From the NCBI GenBank assembly GCA_902783905.1, contig CACZSP010000311.1, forward strand, positions 1 through 7,391: DNA of 7,391 nucleotides, given 5' to 3'. Shown piece after piece: positions 1 through 5,826 of the stretch. Position 1 is the first letter of the stretch. Each line of letters starts with the position of its first letter. The translations under genes and the position numbers were made by a program. A model generated the notes under the pieces. It made no database searches and was not told the DNA's origin. It worked only from the letters and a program-made list of their open reading frames with translations. Source of the stretch: an uncultured Ruminococcus sp. Lineage in GTDB: Bacteria; Bacillota; Clostridia; Oscillospirales; CAG-272.

Positions 1-1011
1 AAGCACCTCGTTTATGCGCCTTGCCGATACGGCGGCGCGGGAGACCGACTGGAACATCATGGTGATCATTATGACCGACATGAGCACGCGGCTGATATAA
101 GAGGTGCCCGCCATGATGCCGCCGACGGTCATTCCGGCGGATCCGGCTTCGACCAGCTTTCCGCCGATGAGCAGTATCGCCGCCGTGGCGAGCCACATTA
201 CGACCGTCAGTATCGGGTTGAGGTACGCCATGAGGAGAGAAACGCGCAGACTTGTGTTTTTCAGCTCGACGTTCGCCCTGTCGAAGCGATCGCATTCGTA
301 TTCTTCACGCGAATACGCCTTGATCACCCGGGCTCCGGTGATGCTCTCCTGAACGACTGCGTTGACTCTGTCCAGTTTTTCCTGAACCGTCGAAAACAGG
401 GGGATGGCGCGCATCAGCACGACGATCAGCAGCACCGCGAGAACCGGCAGCGAGGCGAGAAGGACGGCTCCGAAGCTGAGATTGAGGGATATCAGCATTA
501 TGCTTCCGCCTATGAAGAACATCGGCGAGCGGACGAACATCCGCAGAAGCATTTCAACGTAGTTGACCAGCTGGGTTATGTCGTTCGTCATCCTCGTGAC
601 GAGCGAGCCGGTGGTGAATTTGTCCGTCTGCTCCACCGAGAGCGACATTACCTTCGAATAGGCGGCGCGTCGCAGATCGTTCCCGAAGCCCTGGGACGCC
701 GAGGCGGCGGTCCAGGCGCAGAAGGTGCCGAAAAAGCCGCCGACAAGCGTCACGGCGAGCATCATCACTCCGAAGAGTATGATTATTCCCATTCGGTTTT
801 CCGGCGCGACCGAGAAAAGGCGCATTATCGCCCACGCGGCGGAGGATCCTTTTTCGGGATCGAGTACGTTTGCGCCGAGTACCCCGTAGTTGACGAGGTA
901 GGACATAAGGTAGGGAAGGATCAGGTCTCCGGCGACCTCGCCTATCATCATGATCGGCGAGAGGATCGCCTGGAGCGAATAGGGTTTCAGAAATCTGAAA
1001 AGTTTTCTCAT
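1..1011 (-). CDS. ABC exporter half-transporter, membrane domain (3' end outside window)
   Basis: This is the N-terminal 337 codons of an ABC multidrug/lipid-type exporter. The frame is open to the window edge, so the ATP-binding domain is not visible. It begins MRKLFRFLKPY, the usual opening of one half of a heterodimeric exporter pair. Hydrophobic helices lie at about residues 13-40, 75-97, 159-178, 181-200 and 257-281. FTTGSLVTRMTNDI (132-145) and VVQESITGARVIKAYSREE (219-237) are the cytoplasmic loop motifs of type I exporter (ABC_membrane) domains. The first extracellular loop (about 46-73) is somewhat long. An in-frame TGA at 1026-1024 makes the ATG at 1011 the first possible start; no clear Shine-Dalgarno precedes it. 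Family practice suggests that a second half-transporter follows outside the window. The substrate is unknown. The class assignment is confident; the pairing is inference. Confidence 0.9.
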   Translation of the reverse strand, partial: MRKLFRFLKPYSLQAILSPIMMIGEVAGDLILPYLMSYLVNYGVLGANVLDPEKGSSAAWAIMRLFSVAPENRMGIIILFGVMMLAVTLVGGFFGTFCAWTAASASQGFGNDLRRAAYSKVMSLSVEQTDKFTTGSLVTRMTNDITQLVNYVEMLLRMFVRSPMFFIGGSIMLISLNLSFGAVLLASLPVLAVLLIVVLMRAIPLFSTVQEKLDRVNAVVQESITGARVIKAYSREEYECDRFDRANVELKNTSLRVSLLMAYLNPILTVVMWLATAAILLIGGKLVEAGSAGMTVGGIMAGTSYISRVLMSVIMITMMFQSVSRAAVSARRINEVL

Positions 1012-1071
1012 ATAAAGACCAACTCAAAAAATATTTCCGGGTGACGCTGACGGACAAAAACCCGTAATAAA

Positions 1072-1151
1072 CCTGACGGACCGCCGAAAAACAGGCGTTC
1101 GCTCATCGGCGTGCGGTTTTCCGGCGGTCCCGTGACTTTGCGGCGGTCAGG
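1072..1151 (-). terminator. Long hairpin, candidate terminator of the propeller gene
   Basis: Arms at 1078-1092 and 1116-1130 pair over 15 bp with a single mismatch (minus strand GGACCGCCGGAAAAC against GTTTTTCGGCGGTCC). An outer CCTGAC/GTCAGG pair (1146-1151 with 1072-1077) closes the structure. On the minus strand the stem is followed by TTTATT, a weak U-rich run, and further on by TTTTT. It lies between the minus-strand propeller gene and the next minus-strand gene, where a terminator is expected. The U-tract is poor, so a processing site or a regulatory leader for the downstream ABC gene is also possible. A 9-bp direct repeat CTGACGGAC (1047-1055 and 1073-1081) lies on its left side. Confidence 0.45.
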
Positions 1152-1174
1152 ATAATCCTGTCTGCCGCGTTATA

Positions 1175-1264
1175 TCATTTTCTTCTGATGAAAAATGCGG
1201 CGATGATCGGGATCAGCAGTGAGACGGAAGAGAGAAGACTTCCGCATCCGTGAGAAGCGATCAT
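1175..1264 (-). CDS. 29-codon frame encoding a stray GCG-type C-terminal anchor
   Basis: This short frame starts with an ATG that overlaps the TGA of the propeller gene (ATGA overlap) and stops at 1177-1175. After MIASH it reads GCGS, then a hydrophobic stretch with a central LLIP, then IRRK and stop. It aligns without gaps to the last residues of the preceding propeller protein (GCGS, LLP, AA, IRKRK), with roughly half the positions identical. It lies in the -1 frame relative to that gene, and the -1 frame is open well upstream of the ATG. An AAGGA sequence abuts the ATG, too close for normal initiation, so translation would need coupled reinitiation or a frameshift. The likeliest reading is the leftover original tail of the propeller gene, or a tail duplication. 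A real tail-only micro-protein is less likely. Expression is not shown. Confidence 0.4.
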   Translation of the reverse strand: MIASHGCGSLLSSVSLLIPIIAAFFIRRK

Positions 1265-2682
1265 TCCTTTCTTTTTCTGATCGAAACGGCTGCCGCGAGA
1301 GGCAGGAGGACCGCGATCGCGGCAACGGAGGAGCCGCATCCGGAGCTCTTCTTCGCCGGCTCGGTCTCGGGGGTCGTCTGGGCTGCGGTGGCTTCGGGAG
1401 TCGTTGCGGCTTCGGTCGCCTCGGGCGTCGTTTCCGGCTCGGTGGCTTCGGGAGTCGTTTCGGCCTCGGTCACGACGGCGGACGTATCGGCGGGAAGGGA
1501 GGCGGCGATCGATTTTGCGATAGAATCGGTCAGCTCGTCCACGAAGGTCTTTCCGGTGGCGTTGAGCGGAGCGACGAATGCCTGTTCAACGTCGCCCTGG
1601 CCGGAACCCTGATCGCCGAACCATATACAGTCGGCTGCGATCTTAAGGTTGCAGACCGAGTTTACAAGATCCTGCTCGACTCTCTTCGGATTGGCGCCGC
1701 CGGGGATTATCGTGTTTTCTTCGCCGATCGTGAACTCCGCGGTCTTTTCGAGGCTCAGCTTGTTGTAAACGATTATCTCGTTGGGGGCGTTCTGGCTGGA
1801 GCAGATAACGTCGTTTTCCCAGAGGGCGACGGCGTAGGCCTTTCTCTGTTCGACAGTCTGAAGGATGCTCGAGCCGTCGGCGGAGATCTTAGCCAGATAC
1901 TGCTTCGACGACGTCGTTACGGCGAGGTAGACGGTGCCGTCATCGTCGACGTCGAGATAGTTGCCTTCGGTTATCGCTTCGCCGTTGATCTTGAAGGCGT
2001 CGTCGCCGAGGACGATCCTTCCTTCCTTGCCGAAGCTTTTGTCAAGCACGGGGGCTTCCGGGTTGGTCACGTCGAAGCGGTAGAGATAGTCGACTTCGTA
2101 GTTGATTACGACGTAAGCGTAGTAACCGCTGCCGACGGCCTTGACTTTGAGGCCGTTGACGCCGACCTTCGCTCCCTTGCCGGGTTCGTCCTCGTGAACG
2201 ACCTCGGTCACCGAGACCTGCTTCAGAAAACCGGTCTGGGCGTCCTTCTCGTCGTATTTGAGGACCGCCATTCTGGCGACTCCGTTGTTGGGAAGATAGG
2301 CGAGTCCGACGTAGACGTATCCGCGGTCGTCGCAGTCGAGTCCCTTCGGATAGGATGTCTGCTGATCCTCCGGCTGGTAATACACGTAGTATCCGGCGGC
2401 GGAGGCGGTGTGGGTGTCGAACATGACGAGAGCCGAGCAGTTCTTCGGATTGAGAAGTCCCGCGAAGATATACTTTCCGTCGGGGGAGACGGCAAAGCCT
2501 CTCATGCAGTATTCGCCGTATTCAAGATCCTCGTCGGTCGCGTAGTTGACCTTAGAGCCGAACTGGAGGACCTGAGTGACCTTCGTTGCGTTCCATTCGT
2601 CGGCCGTTACAGCCGAAGCCGCGACGGTCAGAGCAGAAACGAGCATCACCGAAACGATGATGAGGGAAACAATCTTTTTCAT
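1261..2682 (-). CDS. Secreted beta-propeller-like protein with C-terminal GCG anchor
   Basis: A 473-residue exported protein. Residues 1-24 form a signal peptide (MKKIVSLIIV start, VAASA cleavage site, or VTA at 27). Residues about 35-395 contain propeller-like strand repeats, such as GFAVSPDGKYIFAGL (62-76), KGLDCDDRGYVYVGL (113-127) and YLDVDDDGTVYLAV (242-255), which resemble NHL/SMP-30/WD-type blades. No catalytic motif is recognised. Residues 398-447 are a Thr/Pro/Glu linker with four 9-residue TTPE repeats. The tail is GCGSS (448-452), a hydrophobic helix to about 466 and IRKRKE, a tripartite sorting or anchoring signal similar in layout to the Cys-containing CTERM types. AGGAGC lies 9 bases before the ATG. 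It sits 58 bases after the DUF1854 gene and may share its transcript. The role is probably a cell-surface binding or sensing protein (inference). Confidence 0.88.
   Translation of the reverse strand: MKKIVSLIIVSVMLVSALTVAASAVTADEWNATKVTQVLQFGSKVNYATDEDLEYGEYCMRGFAVSPDGKYIFAGLLNPKNCSALVMFDTHTASAAGYYVYYQPEDQQTSYPKGLDCDDRGYVYVGLAYLPNNGVARMAVLKYDEKDAQTGFLKQVSVTEVVHEDEPGKGAKVGVNGLKVKAVGSGYYAYVVINYEVDYLYRFDVTNPEAPVLDKSFGKEGRIVLGDDAFKINGEAITEGNYLDVDDDGTVYLAVTTSSKQYLAKISADGSSILQTVEQRKAYAVALWENDVICSSQNAPNEIIVYNKLSLEKTAEFTIGEENTIIPGGANPKRVEQDLVNSVCNLKIAADCIWFGDQGSGQGDVEQAFVAPLNATGKTFVDELTDSIAKSIAASLPADTSAVVTEAETTPEATEPETTPEATEAATTPEATAAQTTPETEPAKKSSGCGSSVAAIAVLLPLAAAVSIRKRKE
1351..1458 (-). repeat. Four tandem 27-bp units encoding the TTPE linker
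   Basis: Four consecutive 27-bp units encode the 9-residue repeats TTPEATEPE, TTPEATEAA, TTPEATAAQ and TTPETEPAK (residues 409-444 of the propeller protein). On the plus strand the units are visible as repeats of gcttcgggagtcgtt and close variants. The exact 27-bp period keeps the frame, so gain or loss of a unit would only change the length of the spacer between the propeller and the membrane anchor. Confidence 0.85.
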
Positions 2683-2740
2683 CGTGTTTGCGCTCCTGTA
2701 TTAAAAATATAATATGAATGCCGGTGGGGACGGCCGGTGA

Positions 2741-3226
2741 TCACAGAAAACTTGCGATCAGCAGCCAGCTTTTTTTGTCGAGCCGGTTCAGATCCTCGAT
2801 CTCGTAGCGGTTGTCGTCCGAGTCGCGGATTATCACGCGGTTGTTGTCGTAGATTTTCATATCGTAGTGACGGTTGCGTACGCGGAAGGAGGACAGGCCG
2901 TGATCGGTTTCGACGGTCAGCTTGAGCATTCCGGTCTTGTCGCTGCATTCCAGGACCTTCGTGATCTTCGGGATCAGATAATAGTCGTTGAAGCAGGCTT
3001 TTACCGCCGCAGCCGACTCGCGGGTGACGTCGTCGTAGCTGCGGATCATGGCGATCTCGTGCTCGTCCTGATCGATGATCGAAATATAATTGTCCCGGTC
3101 GGATATCGGGAAGAGCCTGCGCAACTCGGCCTTTTCGTAAACGGTGCCGTCGGCGAGGGTCACGCGGACGTTGTAAACGTCGGTAAGCTCGATTTTTGCG
3201 GTCTTGTCAAGAAATCTCTGAGCCAT
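2741..3226 (-). CDS. DUF1854 family protein, exporter partner
   Basis: A 161-residue protein that matches the DUF1854 family over its full length. RRLFPISDRDNYISIIDQ (36-53) followed by HEIAMI corresponds to the family's LFP-x-S...YI-x-L-x-D...EI core, and the end DNRYEIEDLNRLDKKS (about 138-153) corresponds to its conserved C-terminus (recalled from family knowledge). There is no signal peptide or membrane helix, so it should be cytoplasmic. It is tightly linked to the ABC exporter gene upstream. DUF1854 proteins are known neighbours of ABC transporters, including a set annotated as associated with cyanophycin metabolism in Proteobacteria; no cyanophycin gene is visible here. The biochemical function is unknown. 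It is probably a regulatory or accessory subunit of the exporter. Confidence 0.88.
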   Translation of the reverse strand: MAQRFLDKTAKIELTDVYNVRVTLADGTVYEKAELRRLFPISDRDNYISIIDQDEHEIAMIRSYDDVTRESAAAVKACFNDYYLIPKITKVLECSDKTGMLKLTVETDHGLSSFRVRNRHYDMKIYDNNRVIIRDSDDNRYEIEDLNRLDKKSWLLIASFL

Positions 3227-3234
3227 TGCCGGTG

Positions 3235-3240
3235 CCTCCT
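3235..3240 (-). promoter_or_regulatory. AGGAGG ribosome-binding site overlapping the exporter stop codon
   Basis: A perfect AGGAGG begins on the last A of the exporter's TAA and lies 8 bases before the DUF1854 ATG. This arrangement fixes the DUF1854 start and suggests translational coupling, giving co-expression of the two proteins. Confidence 0.85.
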
Positions 3241-5534
3241 TACTCGAAGTGATGCTCCGCTTTGGCGGCGGTCAGCTTTTCCGACATCGACTGGATTTCC
3301 ACCAGCCGGTAGTATTTGCCCTTCATGGCAAGCAGCTCCTCGGGCGTGCCGCATTCGATGATCTCGCCGTTGTCGACGACGACAATCTTGTTTGCCCTGG
3401 ACAGTGTGGACAGACGGTGGGCGATCATTATCGTCGTTCTGCCCGAGATGAGGCGCTCGATGGCCTCCTGGATCAGGTGCTCGGTCTCCGAGTCGACCGA
3501 CGCCGTCGCCTCGTCGAAGACGAGTATCGACGGGTTGCGGAGCACGGCGCGGGCGATGGACACGCGCTGGCGCTCGCCGCCCGAAAGGCCGACGCCCCGC
3601 TCGCCGAGAACGGCGTCGTAGCCGTCCGGCTGGCGGACGATGAACTCGTGCGCGTTGGCGACGTCAGCCGCCTGCAGCACGCGTTCGACCGGGCAGTCCT
3701 TCATACCGTATGCGATATTGTTGAATATCGTGTCGTGGAACATCAGCGGCTCCTGCTGAACGAAGCCGATCTGTCCGCGGTAGAACTGCATATCGATGTC
3801 GCGGATATTCACGTCGTCGACGAGTATTTCGCCGTCGTAGTTGTCGTAGTACCGCAAAAAGAGGTTGACGAGCGTCGATTTGCCCGATCCCGTCGTGCCG
3901 ACGATTCCGACGATGTCCCCCGGTTCGATCTTCAGATTTATGTTCTTGAGCGTCTTTTTGGTGCGGTCGAAGGAGAAGTTGACGTTGCGGAATTCGATCT
4001 TTCCCCTGACGCCGGGAAGGACGTGGCCCTTGCCGAAGTCGTGCTCCGGCTCGGCGTCGAGGATGTCGAGTATGCGCTCGGCCGAAGCCAGCGTGTTCTG
4101 ATAGGAGTCGTTGAGGTTGGCGAAGAAATTGACCGGTCCGTAGAACATTCCGGCGTAGGATATGAAGGCGGTCAGAAGACCGGCGGACATTCCTCCGACG
4201 CCGCGCAGGACGTCGTTGCCTCCGACCCACCAGATAAGGATCGAGCCGAGACCGATCAGCGTACCGACCGTCGCCGGGAAGGCGTGAAGTATTGTCGCCG
4301 CCGAGGCGTCGGTTTTGTACCACTCGCCGTTTTTATCGCGGAATCTGTCGGTGGCGTTTTCCTCGTTGGTGAAGGATTTGACCACGCGGATGCCGGGGAT
4401 GGTGTCGGTAAGCACCGAGGTGACGGCCGTCCATCTGCGCCATATACGCAGGTAGAAAGGCCTGATCTTCTTGGAGAAGATCCGGGCGCCGATAACGACC
4501 AGCGGCACCGGGATGAGGGAGAAGAGCGTCAGCTTCCAGTTCTGGATCATCATGATCACGATAATTCCGATGAGCTGGAAGAACTGGACCACGACTTCCT
4601 GCGAAATGCGGAGCATGAACGACTGGATCGTCGAGCTGTCGCCGCTTATGCGGTTGATGACGGCGCCGGTCGAGGTCTTGTCGTAGAACCGCATGGGAAG
4701 ATACTGGGCTTTTTCGTATACGTCGTTGCGTATGCGCATGACGACCCGGTCGCCGGCGCGGCGGAGCATGACGCCGCGTATGCAGCCGATAAGGTGGCTG
4801 ACTATCTGTATCGTGATCAGTAAAAAAACGATGTTCAGAAGACGATCGTGTGCGTCGGGGGGGAACGCTCCGTTATGTTCCTTGAGGATCTTATCGATGA
4901 GTTCCCGGTTAAGCATCGGCGGAACGAGCGCGATCGCGGTGGTCGCCACCGAAAGGAGCACGGTGACGATAAGTTTTTTCCACTCGGGGGTGATGTACTT
5001 TATCAGCTTTGCCGCGACCTTTTTCTTGCTGGCGCAGTGTATGCATTCGACTCCCGGGGAGGACAGAGCCCTGCCGCATTTCGGACAGAGGCTGAGCTGC
5101 TTTTCGTAAATGGCTCGCACGCTGTCGAACGCTTCTTCCGGATCCGTTCCCGATACGACGTTGTTTATGAACGCCGCCGCTCCCTCGCACAGAGTGTTTA
5201 CCGCAAAGGTGTACCTGAAAGCGTTTTCGACCGTTCCGTCCTTCATCTGCAGGCGAAGAAGAGCGTTTCCGTACATCCGCTTGTTCTTTGCCGATTCGAC
5301 GTCAGCGAAGGAGATTCGCTTTCCGGACACGCCGGTGTCGAATTCGTAGGTCAGCAGATCGGCGTCGCTGACGAGAAGAACGCTGCGGCAGAATTCCGAT
5401 TTGATCGAAATGCCGCCCACGATGCCGAAGAGCCATTCATGACCCGGAGATGCAAGCTCCGCGACCTTCTTCTTTTCCTCTGAAGTCAGATTCAGGTTGA
5501 AGAGCGGTTCGCGTTCCGTTCGGGTGTTTTCCAT
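3240..5534 (-). CDS. ABC exporter with N-terminal PH-like and zinc-ribbon extension
   Basis: A 764-residue ABC exporter half-transporter, about 170 residues longer at the N-terminus than the common exporters. Residues about 45-128 look like a bacterial PH-like beta domain (VLLVSDADLLTYEF, then RISFADVESAKNKRMYGN). C150, C153, C164 and C167 form a CxxC-x10-CxxC zinc ribbon. Six membrane helices lie at about 188-208, 232-254, 312-332, 334-353, 413-437 and 450-470. The ATPase domain is intact: Walker A GTTGSGKST (546-554), Q-loop VQQEP (Q594), signature LSGGERQR (650-657), Walker B ILVFDE (670-675), D-loop SVD (679-681) and H-loop H706. It is the first gene of the minus-strand operon, translationally coupled to the DUF1854 gene. 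No in-frame start exists between the ATG and the upstream stop, yet there is no Shine-Dalgarno, and a 7-bp hairpin lies 18 bases upstream. It may act as a homodimer. The substrate is unknown. Confidence 0.93.
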   Translation of the reverse strand: MENTRTEREPLFNLNLTSEEKKKVAELASPGHEWLFGIVGGISIKSEFCRSVLLVSDADLLTYEFDTGVSGKRISFADVESAKNKRMYGNALLRLQMKDGTVENAFRYTFAVNTLCEGAAAFINNVVSGTDPEEAFDSVRAIYEKQLSLCPKCGRALSSPGVECIHCASKKKVAAKLIKYITPEWKKLIVTVLLSVATTAIALVPPMLNRELIDKILKEHNGAFPPDAHDRLLNIVFLLITIQIVSHLIGCIRGVMLRRAGDRVVMRIRNDVYEKAQYLPMRFYDKTSTGAVINRISGDSSTIQSFMLRISQEVVVQFFQLIGIIVIMMIQNWKLTLFSLIPVPLVVIGARIFSKKIRPFYLRIWRRWTAVTSVLTDTIPGIRVVKSFTNEENATDRFRDKNGEWYKTDASAATILHAFPATVGTLIGLGSILIWWVGGNDVLRGVGGMSAGLLTAFISYAGMFYGPVNFFANLNDSYQNTLASAERILDILDAEPEHDFGKGHVLPGVRGKIEFRNVNFSFDRTKKTLKNINLKIEPGDIVGIVGTTGSGKSTLVNLFLRYYDNYDGEILVDDVNIRDIDMQFYRGQIGFVQQEPLMFHDTIFNNIAYGMKDCPVERVLQAADVANAHEFIVRQPDGYDAVLGERGVGLSGGERQRVSIARAVLRNPSILVFDEATASVDSETEHLIQEAIERLISGRTTIMIAHRLSTLSRANKIVVVDNGEIIECGTPEELLAMKGKYYRLVEIQSMSEKLTAAKAEHHFE

Positions 5535-5552
5535 TGCTGATTTTACGGCGGC

Positions 5553-5663
5553 GGGACGGTTCTCCGTCCCGGCTGCTGCCGGCTGGATGCCGTTTGTCGC
5601 GGTCCCTCCGCTTTCGCGGCGGAAGAGCGGGGCTTGAGAGATCCCCCGGGGGCTCGGGCCCCC
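5553..5663 (-). promoter_or_regulatory. Structured 5' leader of the exporter operon (four tetraloop hairpins)
   Basis: Four perfect stems, each with a 4-nt loop, lie within 111 bases: 5648-5663 (GGGGGC/GCCCCC), 5608-5619 (minus strand CCGC-GAAA-GCGG, a GNRA loop), 5569-5582 (CCGGC/GCCGG) and 5553-5570 (GGGACGG/CCGTCCC). The last two share two bases, so they compete at their base. All lie between the predicted minus-strand start site near 5687 and the exporter ATG at 5534. I recognise no known riboswitch. It could be an attenuating or stabilising leader, or a palindromic intergenic repeat that landed here. The stems are seen directly; the role is inference. Confidence 0.55.
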
Positions 5664-5693
5664 TGTTCCGCGGGCGGCGTATTACTATCGCAT

Positions 5694-5722
5694 ATTTTAC
5701 CATTTTAGCGGGGCAATGTCAA
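5694..5722 (-). promoter_or_regulatory. Sigma-70-type promoter of the exporter operon
   Basis: On the minus strand, a perfect -35 TTGACA (5722-5717) is followed after 17 bases by -10 TAAAAT (5699-5694), preceded by TGG as in extended -10 sites. The expected transcription start is near 5687, giving a leader of about 150 nt before the exporter ATG. The region is markedly more AT-rich than its surroundings. Confidence 0.8.
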
Positions 5723-5741
5723 TCACTTTTCGCCTTTTTTG

Positions 5742-5770
5742 TTGACTTTATAAAATTATAGTGATACAAT
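5742..5770 (+). promoter_or_regulatory. Sigma-70-type promoter of the solute-binding protein gene
   Basis: -35 TTGACT (5742-5747) is followed after 17 bases by -10 TACAAT (5765-5770), with TGA directly before it (extended -10). The expected start near 5777 leaves a leader of about 50 nt. Its -35 lies only 19 bases from the -35 of the opposing promoter, so one regulator bound at about 5723-5741 could affect both. Confidence 0.82.
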
Positions 5771-5826
5771 AATAGCGGATTCCGGTCATATCGGAAGACA
5801 ACGTCAATGAAAGGAACCTTCTGAAA

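Noticed and set aside
1028..1057. Possible promoter TTGTCC-N18-TATTTT for the second ABC gene
   Set aside because: Both boxes match only 4 of 6 positions, the spacer is 18, and the start site would fall about 10 bases before the ATG.
1264..1281. A-rich AGAAAAAGAAAGGAATGA end of the propeller gene as a programmed -1 slippery site
   Set aside because: The in-frame codons (AGA AAA AGA AAG) do not form a canonical X-XXY-YYZ heptamer, and a shift here would give a protein with two consecutive anchors.
1219..2712. Long open frame on the plus strand opposite the propeller gene, with a Gly/Arg/Phe-rich repetitive segment
   Set aside because: It is the antisense shadow of the propeller gene. Its Gly/Arg repeats are the 27-bp linker repeat read backwards, it has no ribosome site, and the minus-strand product has a signal peptide, blades and a tail.
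2683..2740. AT-rich stretch with a TATTAT-like -10 and a short GCCG/CGGC stem between the DUF1854 and propeller genes
   Set aside because: No -35 element lies at the right distance, and the stem is only 4 bp with no proper U-tract. Neither a promoter nor a terminator can be supported.
3249..4823. 524-codon plus-strand frame opposite the exporter
   Set aside because: The minus-strand frame carries every ABC motif. The shadow is open because the codon use is GC-rich and avoids antisense stops, and its composition (Asp/Val/Arg-rich) looks non-natural.
5437..5703. Minus-strand frame in the exporter leader, a possible leader peptide
   Set aside because: Its ATG at 5703 lies upstream of the predicted transcription start (-10 at 5694-5699), and its Arg/Pro-rich translation matches no family. 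It runs into the exporter gene in another frame.
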